Below are positions 41,877 to 52,245 of a stretch of DNA of 64,000 nt, one piece after another. The stretch comes from Buchnera aphidicola (Thelaxes californica) (GTDB lineage: Bacteria; Pseudomonadota; Gammaproteobacteria; Enterobacterales; Enterobacteriaceae), in assembly GCF_005080825.1 (NCBI RefSeq), contig NZ_CP034852.1, positions 335,120 through 399,119 on the forward strand, given 5' to 3'. The notes beneath the pieces are model-generated. The model had not been told where the DNA came from and made no database searches. It saw only the letters and a program-made list of their open reading frames with translations. Both the position numbers and the translations under genes were made by a program. Within the stretch, counting starts at the first letter, position 1. Each line of letters begins with the position of its first letter.

Positions 41877-43697
41877 ATGAATTTAGAATTAAGAAATATA
41901 GCAATCATTGCTCATGTAGATCATGGAAAAACAACATTAGTAGATAAATTATTAGAACAATCTAAAAATTTAAAACATCAAAAACATCAATTAAATAGAG
42001 TAATGGACTCTAACATCTTAGAAAAAGAAAGAGGCATCACAATTTTATCTAAACATGCATCTTTATTTTGGAAACAATATAAAATTAATATTATTGATAC
42101 TCCTGGACATGCAGATTTTGGAGGAGAAGTCGAAAGAGTAATGTCTATGGTTGATTCAGTATTATTAATTGTGGATGCTATAGATGGTCCTATGCCTCAA
42201 ACTCGTTTTGTGACACAAAAAGCATTTAACTATAATATACAACCTATTGTTATAATTAATAAAATTGATAGAGAAAATGCACGTCCTGAATGGGTGTTAG
42301 ATCAAATTTTAGATTTATTTATCAGTTTAGATGCTAATGATATGCAACTAGATTTTCCAGTAGTATATACTTCTGCAATTCAAGGAATTTCAGGAATCCA
42401 GATAAATGATATGAAAAAAAATATGGATCCTTTATTTGAAACAATAATAAAGTATGCTCCAGCTCCTAATGTTCACATTAACGGGCATTTAAAAATGCAA
42501 GTATCACAACTAGATTATGATAACTATTTAGGAACTATCGGGATAGGTAAAATTCAAGAGGGAAAAATTTTAATTAATCAAAATGTCAAAATTATAAATA
42601 CTATGAATCAAATTTCTAGTGGTAAAATTAATAAAATTTTAACGTATGTAGGATTAGAACGTAAAGAAACTGCTGTTGCTCAAGCAGGAGAAATAGTAGG
42701 AATAGCTGGACCTGATGTAATTAATATTTCTGATACGATTTGTGATAATGAAAATATTGAAGCATTACCAAAACTAAATATTGATAAACCTACAGTAAAA
42801 ATGTTTATATCAGTTAATACATCACCTTTTTGTGGAATTGAAGGAAAATTTATCACTTCTCGACAAATTTATAATCGATTACACAAAGAAGCTAAACATA
42901 ATATTGCTTTAAAAGTTGAAGAAACAAAAAATGCAAATACTTTTTGTATATCAGGAAGAGGAGAATTACATTTATCAATATTAATTGAAAATATGAGAAG
43001 AGAAGGATTTGAAATGGAAGTTTCGAGACCTAATGTTATTTTCAAAAAAAAAAATGAATTAGAACAAGAACCTTATGAAAATGTTACTTTAGACATATTA
43101 TCAGAACATCAAGGAACTTTAATGCAACTATTAGGTAATAGAAAAGGAAAAATTACAGATATATTTCCTGAAAACAATGGAAGAGTACGTATGAATTATA
43201 TTCTTTCAAGTCGTTCACTAATAGGTTTCAGAAATGATTTTTTAACTCTTACTTCAGGAACAGGATTATTTTTCTCAGCTTTTAGTCACTATGATACTAT
43301 GCAATCTAATACAATTGGTCAAAGAAAAAATGGAGTATTAATTTCTAATAAACAAGGACATGTAGTATCATTTGCTTTATTTCATTTGCAAGACAGAGGA
43401 AAATTATTTGTAATTCATGGAGAAAAAGTATATGAAGGACAAATTATAGGTATACACAATAGAAATAACGATTTAACAGTTAATTGTTTAACTGGAAAAA
43501 AATTAACAAATATGAGAGCATCAGGATCAGACGAAGCAATTATTTTAACACCTCCTTTAAAAATGAGTTTAGAGCAAGCAATAGGATTTATTAATGATGA
43601 TGAATTAATTGAAGTAACTCCTAAAGCTATTAGATTAAGAAAACGTTATTTAACAGAAACACAAAGAAAAAAATTTGGAAGAAACATAAAAAATTAA
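41877..43697 (+). CDS. typA: Ribosome-binding GTPase TypA/BipA
   Basis: Translation-factor-like GTPase that aids 50S assembly and stress growth. G1 AHVDHGKTT at 12-20, switch [16 protein letters not shown] near 76-89, NKID near 130. Domains III and V follow, with the BipA-specific C-terminal region ([13 protein letters not shown], then [18 protein letters not shown]). Length 606 (E. coli 607). A perfect terminator follows at 43745. Confidence 0.98.
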   Translation: MNLELRNIAIIAHVDHGKTTLVDKLLEQSKNLKHQKHQLNRVMDSNILEKERGITILSKHASLFWKQYKINIIDTPGHADFGGEVERVMSMVDSVLLIVDAIDGPMPQTRFVTQKAFNYNIQPIVIINKIDRENARPEWVLDQILDLFISLDANDMQLDFPVVYTSAIQGISGIQINDMKKNMDPLFETIIKYAPAPNVHINGHLKMQVSQLDYDNYLGTIGIGKIQEGKILINQNVKIINTMNQISSGKINKILTYVGLERKETAVAQAGEIVGIAGPDVINISDTICDNENIEALPKLNIDKPTVKMFISVNTSPFCGIEGKFITSRQIYNRLHKEAKHNIALKVEETKNANTFCISGRGELHLSILIENMRREGFEMEVSRPNVIFKKKNELEQEPYENVTLDILSEHQGTLMQLLGNRKGKITDIFPENNGRVRMNYILSSRSLIGFRNDFLTLTSGTGLFFSAFSHYDTMQSNTIGQRKNGVLISNKQGHVVSFALFHLQDRGKLFVIHGEKVYEGQIIGIHNRNNDLTVNCLTGKKLTNMRASGSDEAIILTPPLKMSLEQAIGFINDDELIEVTPKAIRLRKRYLTETQRKKFGRNIKN

Positions 43698-43744
43698 TAT
43701 ATATCAAAAAATATTTAAATTAAATACATTTATAAAAATTATTT

Positions 43745-43768
43745 GGATAGATTATATCTATCCTTTTT
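43745..43768 (+). terminator. Rho-independent terminator of typA
   Basis: 7-bp stem GGATAGA/TCTATCC (43745-43751, 43757-43763), 5-nt loop, immediately followed by TTTTT (43764-43768). Placed 48 nt after the typA stop, with gmk converging. Textbook intrinsic terminator. Confidence 0.85.
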
Positions 43769-43810
43769 AAACAAAAATAATTTTTATAATAGTAAAATAC
43801 ATAATCAATG

Positions 43811-44437
43811 TTATTTACAAATTAAAGATTGAATAAAATGATATTTTTTCCATTGTTGATAATGTAAAGATAAACGATAAGAAATAACAATACTTTTTAA
43901 ATCTGATATAGCTTGATAAAAATCATCATTAATAATGATATAATCATATTCATTATAATGATTCATTTCCAAAACTGACTTTTTCATTCTATTTTCAATA
44001 TCTATTGTTGTATTTTGACCTCTTTTTTTTAATCGTTGATATAATTCTTTTTTTGATGGAGGAAATATAAATATGCTAACTACTGGAGAAAAAATGTTTC
44101 TTACTTGTTGAGCACCTTGCCAATCAATATCTAAAAAAACATCTTTTCCTTGTTTTAACACTGTTTCAGTTAATACACGTGATGTTCCATAATAATGATT
44201 AAATACTGTTGCATATTCTAAAAAAAGATTTTTCTTTATCATGTTTTCAAATTTTTTTTTAGAAATAAAATAATAATGTTTACCTTCTTTTTCCCCATTT
44301 CTAATTTTACGCGTAGTATACGAAACAGATACTGTTGAATTTAAACCATATTTTGTAGATAAAAAAGATCGAATTAAACTAGATTTTCCTGCTCCACTAG
44401 GAGCTGAAATTATAAAACAAATTCCAGATTTTATCAT
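43811..44437 (-). CDS. gmk: Guanylate kinase
   Basis: Phosphorylates GMP to GDP. P-loop SAPSGAGKSS near residues 10-19, GMP-binding SYTTRKIRNGEKEGKHYYFIS (about 39-59) and the DIDWQGAQQV motif. Length 208 (E. coli 207). It is 70 nt downstream of ygfZ on the minus strand; rpoZ and spoT, its E. coli neighbours, are not here. Confidence 0.97.
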   Translation of the reverse strand: MIKSGICFIISAPSGAGKSSLIRSFLSTKYGLNSTVSVSYTTRKIRNGEKEGKHYYFISKKKFENMIKKNLFLEYATVFNHYYGTSRVLTETVLKQGKDVFLDIDWQGAQQVRNIFSPVVSIFIFPPSKKELYQRLKKRGQNTTIDIENRMKKSVLEMNHYNEYDYIIINDDFYQAISDLKSIVISYRLSLHYQQWKKYHFIQSLICK

Positions 44438-44507
44438 ACTGATATTATATAAATTTTTTTAAAAGTTTACATGGATTATAAAATAAAATTTTTTTTTAAA
44501 CAAAATA

Positions 44508-45467
44508 TTAAAATTCTTTTTTTATTTTAAAAAAAATATTTGAAACACCTTGTATTCTAAGATTATTCAAATGATCTAAGTTTTTTCGCAAAATGCATTG
44601 TACCCATATTTCTTTTTTTAATGTTTGAGAAACCGATAATATTGTTCCAATAATTAACCAATCATTATCTCTTTGAATTTCTATATAAGATCCTTGAAAT
44701 TGAAAAAAATTTGTTAATTCTATGTCAAAAGAACCAGAAGAAGTAGATATTAACCAATATAAAGAATATTTAATTTTTCCCTTAAAATACAATCGAGCTA
44801 TAGCTTCTTGTCCATAATAACATCCTTTTTTAAAATCAATTCCTTTTAATTTTACTAAATTAGTATTTAAAGCTATAATTTTAGCATAATTGTTTTGATC
44901 TATAATTGGAATTCCGGACTGAATATCTAAACTTAACCATATGTTATTTGAACATACTTTTTTTAGTAAATGATATGTATTTTGTATATATTTTATATAT
45001 TCTTTTTTTAATAAAACCAAAAATCTTTTTTTTATTATATCTAAATTAAATATTAATCCTTCTTGACAAGAAGTAATAATATTATTTTTTTTAAAAAACA
45101 TTGTTGAATTAAAATTAAAATATTGTTGTATAGAATTTCCTTTTATACCTAATAATATATATTGATTTAATTCAATAATACTTAAATTATAAAAAATTGA
45201 ACATTTTTTCAATTCACTTATTTGATATTGTGTTACGCTACTTCTTTGTATATAAGCATAACCTGTTTTATAATGAAAAATAATAAAAATACTTAATAAT
45301 TTTCCATGAACATTACAATGAGAACCAATTGCATATTCATTTTTTTTGACATTATTTATATTAATTGAGAACATATTTTGCAAAAAACATGCTGCATCCA
45401 CTCCTTGTACTGAAATACACGTCCAATCTGTTAAGAAAATATTATTAAACAATAATTTTTTTTTCAT
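44508..45467 (-). CDS. ygfZ: tRNA-modifying / Fe-S maintenance protein YgfZ
   Basis: Folate-binding protein needed for activity of some Fe-S enzymes such as MiaB, which is encoded at 50352. The family signature KGCYYGQEAIARL (near residue 217-229) includes the functional Cys. The GcvT-like fold starts with WTCISVQGVDAACFLQNMF. Length 319 (E. coli 326). Divergent from prfB across 160 nt. Its molecular activity is not fully established even in E. coli. Confidence 0.93.
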   Translation of the reverse strand: MKKKLLFNNIFLTDWTCISVQGVDAACFLQNMFSININNVKKNEYAIGSHCNVHGKLLSIFIIFHYKTGYAYIQRSSVTQYQISELKKCSIFYNLSIIELNQYILLGIKGNSIQQYFNFNSTMFFKKNNIITSCQEGLIFNLDIIKKRFLVLLKKEYIKYIQNTYHLLKKVCSNNIWLSLDIQSGIPIIDQNNYAKIIALNTNLVKLKGIDFKKGCYYGQEAIARLYFKGKIKYSLYWLISTSSGSFDIELTNFFQFQGSYIEIQRDNDWLIIGTILSVSQTLKKEIWVQCILRKNLDHLNNLRIQGVSNIFFKIKKEF

Positions 45468-45627
45468 TTTTATTTTTTTCTGATATATTTTATGATTTTT
45501 TAAAATATAATTAACAATACATTATTAACCATAAAGAAAGAATACATAAAATAATTATTGGTATACTTTTTTTTTTAATAATATTATATTAATAACATAA
45601 ATAAAATTTACATTCATGGAATAATAT

Positions 45628-46714
45628 ATGATGATAGAGCAAAAAGAATTTAAACTAATACAAAAATTATATGAAAAATTTATCATTTTAAAGAGGAATC
45701 TTTGAATATGACAAAAAAAAAAATAGATTAAAAGAAATTCATTTACTACTGTCAAACACTCAAAATTGGAAAAATATTCTAATTACTACTCAATTATATA
45801 AAGAAAACAAAGAGATTGAAACAATTATTTTAAAAATAAAAGATATTGATAAAAAAATAAAAAAAATAAAAATATTGCTTAGAGAGAATGATAAAAAAAA
45901 TATATATTCAATTCATATTTTAATAACAGAACTGAAACAAAAAATTCAAAATCTTACTTTATATACAATGTTATCTCAAAAAAACGATAAACTTAATTGT
46001 TATATAGATATACAATCTGGGTCTGGAGGATTAGATGCACAAAATTGGGCAAAAATGTTATTACGTATGTATTTAAAATGGTTACATAAAAAAGAGTTTA
46101 AAGTTGCGATTATACATGAATCAGAAGGAGATAATATAGGAATTAAATCTGCTACAGTACATGTTTCCGGTAAATATGCATATGGTTGGTTGCGTACTGA
46201 AACGGGAATACATAGATTAGTACGACCAAGTCCTTTTAATAATAATAAAAAAAGACATACATCTTTTTGTTCAATTTTTGTATATCCTGAAATAAAAAAA
46301 TCTCATGAAATTAAAATTCAATCTAATGATTTAAGAATAGATTTTTACCGATCTTCTGGAGCAGGAGGACAACATGTAAATACCACTGAATCAGCAGTGA
46401 GAGTAACTCATATTCCAACAGGAATAGTCACACAATCACAAAGTGATCGATCTCAACATAAAAATAAAAATCAAGCATTAAAACAATTAGTTTCTAAATT
46501 ACATGAATTACAAATCCAAAAAAAAAAAACTGAACAAAAAAAAAAAGAACAATTAAAACATAAAATAAGATGGGGTAATCAAATACGTTCGTATATTTTA
46601 GATGATGCTCGAATTAAAGATTTAAGAACTGGAATAGAAAAAACAAACATTCAAGAAATATTAAATGGTGATTTAGATCATTTTATTGAAGCTAGCTTAA
46701 AAATGGGATTATGA
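45628..46714 (+). CDS. prfB: Peptide chain release factor 2 (programmed +1 frameshift)
   Basis: Recognises UAA and UGA stop codons. The gene must be read in two frames: ATG at 45628 gives 25 codons ending in CTT (45700-45702), then an in-frame TGA (45703-45705). A +1 shift continues at GAA (45704) as EYDKKKNRLKEI. The product is about 361 residues (E. coli 365). The SPF codon-reading motif is present in VRPSPF, and the catalytic GGQ in SSGAGGQHVN, where the residue at E. coli position 246 is Ser. Without the shift only a truncated frame from about 45875 would be seen. The A11 just after the shift (45713-45723) is in frame. prfB-lysS order as in E. coli. Confidence 0.96.
45691..45706 (+). promoter_or_regulatory. 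Programmed +1 frameshift signal of prfB
   Basis: Sequence AAGAGG AAT CTT TGA A. The internal Shine-Dalgarno-like AAGAGG (45691-45696) is 3 nt before the slippery CTT, exactly the E. coli spacing, and the in-frame TGA follows. The base after TGA is A, where E. coli has C. Low RF2 favours the shift to TTT and GAA, giving autoregulation of RF2. Confidence 0.93.
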
Positions 46715-46727
46715 GGACTTTATTTAA

Positions 46728-48251
46728 ATGCGTGATATAAAAAAAACATTTTTTTCTGAAAATAAAAATGTTCAAACAGAATATAACGAAAGAAAAAAAA
46801 AATTGAATATTATGAAACAAAAAGGATTTATTTTTCCTAATAATTTTCAACCTAATTTCACTACTAAAATTATACAAAAAAAATATAATTTTTTAAATAA
46901 ACAACAACTTGAAAATATAAAAATTTTTGTAAAAATTGCTGGAAGAATTATTAATAAAAGAATTATGGGTAAAGCATCTTTTTTTACAATTAAAGATATA
47001 AGATATACCATACAATTATATTTAAAAGAAGAAACAATATCATTAAATTTATATCAAGATTATATTAATAACTGGGACATTGGAGATATTATCGGAGCAG
47101 AAGGTATTTTATTTAAAACAAATACTAATGAACTTACTATTCGGTGTACTACATTAATTCTTTTAAATAAATCTATATACCCTTTACCTGATAAATTTCA
47201 CGGATTAATAAATAAAGAAATTAAATATAGAAAAAGATACATCGATTTAATTGCTAACGATGATCAATTTAAAATATTTGAAAAAAGATTTCAAATTATT
47301 CAATTTATTCGAAAATTTATGATACAAAAAAATTTTTTAGAAGTTGAAACACCAATGTTACATAACATACCAGGTGGAGCTAATGCACGTCCTTTTTCAA
47401 CTTACCATAACGTATTAAACAAAAAAATGTATTTAAGAATATCACCAGAATTATATTTAAAAAGATTAATTATTGGAGGTTTTAGTCGTATTTTTGAAAT
47501 AAATCGAAGTTTTAGAAATGAAGGGATTTCGAATAAACATAACCCAGAATTTACTATGATGGAAATATATCAATCATATGCTACATATAAAGATATGATG
47601 AGACTCATAGAAGTATTATTTAAAAATATAGCACTGAAGATTAATAAAACAGATGTTGTTAATTATCAAGATTATTCATTCAATTTTAATGAAAAATTTG
47701 AAAAATTATCCATTAAAAATGCTATTTTAAAATTTAATCCTGAAATTCACGTATCAGAATTAGATAACCTTAAATCAATTAAAAAAATTGCATCTACTTT
47801 AGATATAAATATAGAACCTACATGGTCTATAGAAAAAATTCAAATAGAAATATTTGAAAAAAACACCGAAAAAAAAATTATACAACCAACTTTCATTACT
47901 GAATATCCTATCGATGTATCTCCATTATCTAGAAAAACTAATAACAATCATAAAATCACAGAACGTTTTGAACTATTTATTCACGGAATGGAAATAGCTA
48001 ATGGATTTTCTGAATTAAATGATTTTGAAGATCAAAAAATAAGATTTAAAAAACAACTAAAAAATAAAACTACTAAAAACTATGAGACACATAATTTTTA
48101 TGATCACGAATATGTTACTGCTCTTAAATATGGATTACCTCCTACGGCTGGTTTAGGAATAGGAATTGATCGCTTAGTAATGTTATTAACTAATAGTAAA
48201 AATATTCGTGATGTCATATTATTTCCAGCATTAAGATCTTTTGAATTATAA
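46728..48251 (+). CDS. lysS: Lysine-tRNA ligase (class II)
   Basis: Charges tRNA-Lys, heavily used here because AAA codons abound. N-terminal OB-fold anticodon domain (about 60-150; IAGRIINKRIMGKASFFTI). Class II motif 2 in FRNEGISNKHNPEFTMME and motif 3 in GLGIGIDRLVML. Length 507 (E. coli 505). It begins 13 nt after the prfB stop, so the pair is co-transcribed. An 18-bp hairpin follows its stop codon. Confidence 0.98.
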   Translation: MRDIKKTFFSENKNVQTEYNERKKKLNIMKQKGFIFPNNFQPNFTTKIIQKKYNFLNKQQLENIKIFVKIAGRIINKRIMGKASFFTIKDIRYTIQLYLKEETISLNLYQDYINNWDIGDIIGAEGILFKTNTNELTIRCTTLILLNKSIYPLPDKFHGLINKEIKYRKRYIDLIANDDQFKIFEKRFQIIQFIRKFMIQKNFLEVETPMLHNIPGGANARPFSTYHNVLNKKMYLRISPELYLKRLIIGGFSRIFEINRSFRNEGISNKHNPEFTMMEIYQSYATYKDMMRLIEVLFKNIALKINKTDVVNYQDYSFNFNEKFEKLSIKNAILKFNPEIHVSELDNLKSIKKIASTLDINIEPTWSIEKIQIEIFEKNTEKKIIQPTFITEYPIDVSPLSRKTNNNHKITERFELFIHGMEIANGFSELNDFEDQKIRFKKQLKNKTTKNYETHNFYDHEYVTALKYGLPPTAGLGIGIDRLVMLLTNSKNIRDVILFPALRSFEL

Positions 48252-48252
48252 T

Positions 48253-48296
48253 TTTATATATAAATTATATTATTTAATATATAATTTATATATAAA
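48253..48296 (+). terminator. Long AT-only hairpin after lysS
   Basis: Perfect 18-bp inverted repeat, arms 48253-48270 and 48279-48296, loop 8 nt, starting 2 nt after the lysS stop. No U-tract follows, so it may be a 3'-end stabiliser or weak terminator of prfB-lysS. It contains no G or C. The length exceeds what I would expect by chance at one site, but local low complexity inflates it. Confidence 0.45.
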
Positions 48297-48347
48297 TATG
48301 TATAAAAATTATATATAACATATATTGTTAATTAAAAATAGGAACTT

Positions 48348-49589
48348 ATGTTTAATTCTTTCAATTATACTTTTTCTTATCAAGATATTTATAATTTTAT
48401 AAAAAAAAATAATACACCTTTTTGGGTATATGATCATAATATTATTATAAATAAAATTCAAATGTTACAAAAATTTGATGTGATTAGATTTGCTCAAAAA
48501 GCATGTTCAAATATCAATATATTAAAAATAATGAAAAAAAATAATGTGAAAATAGATGCTGTATCTAATGGAGAAATAAAAAGAGCATTATTTTCAGGAT
48601 TTCATCCTGATAATGGAGATATAGTATTTACTTCTGATATACTTGATAATGAAACTTTATTAACAGTAACTAAATTTAATATTCCAGTAAATATTGGCTC
48701 TATAGATATGATTCATAAATTAGGAAAAGTATCTCCAACACATCAAATATGGTTAAGAATTAATCCAGGATTTGGAGATGGTCATAATAAAAAAACTAAT
48801 ACAGGAGGTGATAATAGTAAACATGGAATATTACAACCTTTGTTAGCCTTAAATGCTATAAAAAAATATAACTTCCAATTAATCGGAATACATATGCATA
48901 TAGGATCTGGAGTTAACTATACACATTTAAAAAAAGTATGTAAAGCAATGTATCAAAATGTTTTAAAAATCAAAAAAAATATTTCTCATATCTCTGCAGG
49001 AGGAGGATTATCTATTCCTTATCGAAAAAAAGACCAACAAATCGATATTGAACATTATTTTCAAGAATGGAGTAATACTAAAAAAAAAATTGAAAAATAT
49101 TTAAAATATCCTGTTACTTTAGAAATAGAACCTGGAAGATTTTTAGTAGCTGAATCAGGAATATTAATATGTACAGTATATGTAATCAAAAAAACAAATA
49201 CACATACTTTTGTATTAACTGACGCAGGTTTTAATGATCTTATGCGACCAGTAATATATGGTAGTTATCATGAAATTTCAATTATTCCACATGATCATAG
49301 AATAATTAATACACATAATTTAATTGAAACAGTAATAGGAGGACCTTTATGTGAATCCGGAGATATTTTTACTCAAAATAGTAAAGGAGATATTATTACA
49401 AGAAAATTACCTGAAATTAAAATAGGAGATTACTTAATATTTCATCAAGTAGGAGCATATGGATCTTCTATGTCATCTAACTATAACAGTAGACCATTAA
49501 TATCTGAATTTTTATTTCAAAATAAAAAATTTATGATAATAAGAAGAAAACAAAAAATAGAAGATTTAATCCAATTAGAAATAAATTGA
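48348..49589 (+). CDS. lysA: Diaminopimelate decarboxylase
   Basis: Last step of lysine synthesis: meso-diaminopimelate to lysine. PLP Lys in RFAQKACSN (near residue 49). HIGSGVNY, SAGGGLSIPY and EIEPGRFLVAESG bind the cofactor, and GPLCESGD provides the partner-subunit Cys. Length 413 (E. coli 420). Lysine is an essential amino acid for the aphid. It lies 96 nt after lysS, so lysine synthesis and charging genes are adjacent. No lysR regulator is present; SD-like AGGA precedes the ATG. Confidence 0.98.
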   Translation: MFNSFNYTFSYQDIYNFIKKNNTPFWVYDHNIIINKIQMLQKFDVIRFAQKACSNINILKIMKKNNVKIDAVSNGEIKRALFSGFHPDNGDIVFTSDILDNETLLTVTKFNIPVNIGSIDMIHKLGKVSPTHQIWLRINPGFGDGHNKKTNTGGDNSKHGILQPLLALNAIKKYNFQLIGIHMHIGSGVNYTHLKKVCKAMYQNVLKIKKNISHISAGGGLSIPYRKKDQQIDIEHYFQEWSNTKKKIEKYLKYPVTLEIEPGRFLVAESGILICTVYVIKKTNTHTFVLTDAGFNDLMRPVIYGSYHEISIIPHDHRIINTHNLIETVIGGPLCESGDIFTQNSKGDIITRKLPEIKIGDYLIFHQVGAYGSSMSSNYNSRPLISEFLFQNKKFMIIRRKQKIEDLIQLEIN

Positions 49590-50351
49590 TGAAAAAAAAA
49601 TCAATATTTATTACTATAAATTATAGATATACATCTATATGTATTTTAAAAATTATATTCAAACATAACAAAAAATATTTTTTTAAATAATATTCAATAT
49701 TGAATTATACAACATAATACATCATTGTTTATATATAATATTTAATATATTTTTTTTGAAAATACATATTTATTTCTATAATATTTGATACTTTTATTTT
49801 AAAAAAATATATATCATTTATCATTAATATATATTAATAAATAAATACAATTTTTAAAAAATATCATAATTAATTATTATAACAATTTTTTAAAAAATTT
49901 AAAAAAAACAAAAAAATTATCAAAAATATTTTTATGTAATATTTATTACACTGAATAATTATTAATATATTTTAAAATATTAATATTTATTTTTTAAAAA
50001 CAAATATTTTTACATTATTTTAAATATCCATAATAAATCAAAGCAAATTCTTTTTATTAACTATATTTTAAAATATAATTATTTACAAAAAAAAATGTAT
50101 TAAATTACAATTACAAAATTTCATTTTAAAAAATATTATTAATAAAAATTCAATTATCAATTTATTCTTTCATTTATTAAAAAAAGAAATATTATTAGTG
50201 TAACAATAATCATAATATGATATAAAAAAAATTATTTTGTTAAATATAAAAAAATTTTTTTGTATTAAATAATCTAGTATTAAATGTTGATAAAATATAT
50301 TTTTTCTTCAAATCTTTTTTTTAAAATTATATACAAATATAAGTCAAAAAT
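49590..50351. other. 762-nt gene-free gap between lysA and miaB
   Basis: Almost pure A/T with no readable homology. As I recall, lgt and thyA sit here in the pea-aphid Buchnera, and thyA-lgt lie near lysA in E. coli. No fragment of either can be recognised, so any loss is old. A 14-nt palindrome (ATTCAATATTGAAT, 49692-49705) is present but could be chance. The last 100 nt presumably hold the miaB promoter. Confidence 0.45.
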
Positions 50352-51683
50352 ATGAAAAAATTTTTTATAAAAACATGGGGTTGTCAAATGAATGAATATG
50401 ACACCTCTATTATTAGTAATTTACTTAATAAAGAAAATAATTTTTTATTAGTATATTCTGAAAAAGAAGCTGATATTTTAATTTTAAATACTTGTTCTAT
50501 TCGAAAAAAAGCACAAGAAAAAGTATTTGATCAACTGGGAAGATGGAAAAAATTAAAATGTGAAAATCCAAAAATTGTCATTGCAGTAGGAGGTTGTGTT
50601 GCTACACAAGAAGGAAAAAAAATGTATCAAAGAGCTAATTATATTGATATAATTTTTGGTCCTTTAACACTACATAAATTACCTTTTATGTTACAACAAA
50701 TCAAAAAAAAAAAAATTATTATAGATACCAAATCAAAAAAAATAGATAAATTTGATTATATTATTCCACAAGACAAAAAAAAAATTACTAAAATTATTTC
50801 TATTATGGAAGGTTGTAATAAATTTTGTTCTTTTTGTATTGTTCCCTATACTAGAGGACGTGAAATACATCGTTTTTATAAAGATATTTTAAAAGAAATT
50901 ATAATAGCTGCAGAACATGGAGCAAAAGAAGTTATTTTATTAGGACAAAATGTTAATTCTTATGTATACCGAGAAAAGGAAAATACTGTTACTTTTGCAA
51001 AATTATTATTTTTAATTTCTGAAATAAAAAAAATCCATCGTATACGATTTATTACAAGTCATCCTATTGATTTTACAGAAGATATAATAGAAGTATATAA
51101 ATATAACAAAAAACTAGTAAATTTTTTACATTTACCAGTACAAAGTGGTTCAAATAGAATTTTAAAATTAATGAAAAGAAAATATACTATTCAGCAATAT
51201 AAAGAAATTATTCAAAAAATTTTATTGGTTCGAAAAGATATGCAATTTAGTTCAGATTTTATAGTAGGTTTTCCGGGAGAAACTCAAAAAGATTTTGAAA
51301 AAACCATTCAGTTGATTGAAGAGATTAATTTTGATATGAGTTATAGTTTTTTATATTCCCCTAGACCAGGAACACCCGCTATAAAATTAGAAGATAATAT
51401 CAGTATTCAAGAAAAAAAAAAACGACTTCAATCGTTACAAAATATTATTAATCAACAAACGCTAAAATGGAGTCAAAAGATGTTAAATACTACAACAATG
51501 GTTTTAGTAGAAGGACCTTCAAAAAAAGATCCAATAAAATTATCAGGTAAAACTGAAAATAACAGAATTGTAAATTTTTCAGGTTTTTATAATATGATTG
51601 GGAAAATTATCCCTGTTAAAATAACAAAAATTAGTCATTACCAACTAGAAGGAACACCAATTTTCAGACAATTCATATATTAA
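50352..51683 (+). CDS. miaB: tRNA-2-methylthio-N6-isopentenyladenosine synthase MiaB
   Basis: Radical-SAM methylthiotransferase acting on i6A37 of tRNAs reading UNN codons. The N-terminal UPF0004 domain has three cluster Cys ([24 protein letters not shown]). The radical-SAM motif is in [16 protein letters not shown] (near 155-170). A TRAM domain is at the C-terminus. Length 443 (E. coli 474). It carries an A13 run (50703-50715), one of the longest in the window, in frame as IKKKKII. YgfZ is a known helper. Confidence 0.97.
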   Translation: MKKFFIKTWGCQMNEYDTSIISNLLNKENNFLLVYSEKEADILILNTCSIRKKAQEKVFDQLGRWKKLKCENPKIVIAVGGCVATQEGKKMYQRANYIDIIFGPLTLHKLPFMLQQIKKKKIIIDTKSKKIDKFDYIIPQDKKKITKIISIMEGCNKFCSFCIVPYTRGREIHRFYKDILKEIIIAAEHGAKEVILLGQNVNSYVYREKENTVTFAKLLFLISEIKKIHRIRFITSHPIDFTEDIIEVYKYNKKLVNFLHLPVQSGSNRILKLMKRKYTIQQYKEIIQKILLVRKDMQFSSDFIVGFPGETQKDFEKTIQLIEEINFDMSYSFLYSPRPGTPAIKLEDNISIQEKKKRLQSLQNIINQQTLKWSQKMLNTTTMVLVEGPSKKDPIKLSGKTENNRIVNFSGFYNMIGKIIPVKITKISHYQLEGTPIFRQFIY

Positions 51684-51718
51684 CGTTTAATAATCAAACA
51701 ATAAAATAAATAAAAAAT

Positions 51719-52159
51719 ATGTTAAATATTACATTACAAAAAGTTTATACTGCTTATTATATTCCTTCTAAAAAAAAATTTTTAATGTGGCTTAAACCTG
51801 CTTATAAAAATAAAAAACAAAATTTTATTACAATACGTATTGTGAATGCTTGTGAAATTAAAACATTAAATAAAAAATATAGAAAAATAAATAAAATAAC
51901 TAATATATTATCTTTTTCATATAATATTATTATGAGTAAAAAAAAAATATTTTCAGGAGATTTAATAATATGTAGCGAAAAAATTTTTAATGAAGCAAAA
52001 AAACAAAAAAAAAACTTAGATGCTCATTGGGCATATATCAGTATTCATGGAGCACTACATTTACAAGGATATACACATAACACAAATATTAACTTTGAAA
52101 AAATGAAAAAAAAAGAAAATGAAATATTAAATATATTAGGATACCAAACTCCTTATTAA
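51719..52159 (+). CDS. ybeY: Endoribonuclease YbeY (16S rRNA maturation)
   Basis: Metal-dependent RNase for 16S 3'-end maturation and ribosome quality control. The zinc motif is HGALHLQGYTH (near residues 113-123), the H-x3-H-x5-H form. Also KYRKINKITNILSF and the conserved SGDLIICSE. Length 146 (E. coli 155). In E. coli the order is miaB-ybeZ-ybeY-corC. ybeZ, its PhoH-type partner, is missing and only 35 nt separate miaB from ybeY. Confidence 0.95.
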   Translation: MLNITLQKVYTAYYIPSKKKFLMWLKPAYKNKKQNFITIRIVNACEIKTLNKKYRKINKITNILSFSYNIIMSKKKIFSGDLIICSEKIFNEAKKQKKNLDAHWAYISIHGALHLQGYTHNTNINFEKMKKKENEILNILGYQTPY

Positions 52160-52245
52160 ATATAATTTACTGATATATAAAAATACAATGTTTATATATA
52201 ATAAACATACCTTTAACATTAAATAGAGATTTATATTTAAAAATC

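Noticed and set aside
45555-45755. Reverse-strand frame of 66 codons before prfB
   Set aside because: It overlaps the true first codons and frameshift site of prfB and has no homology.
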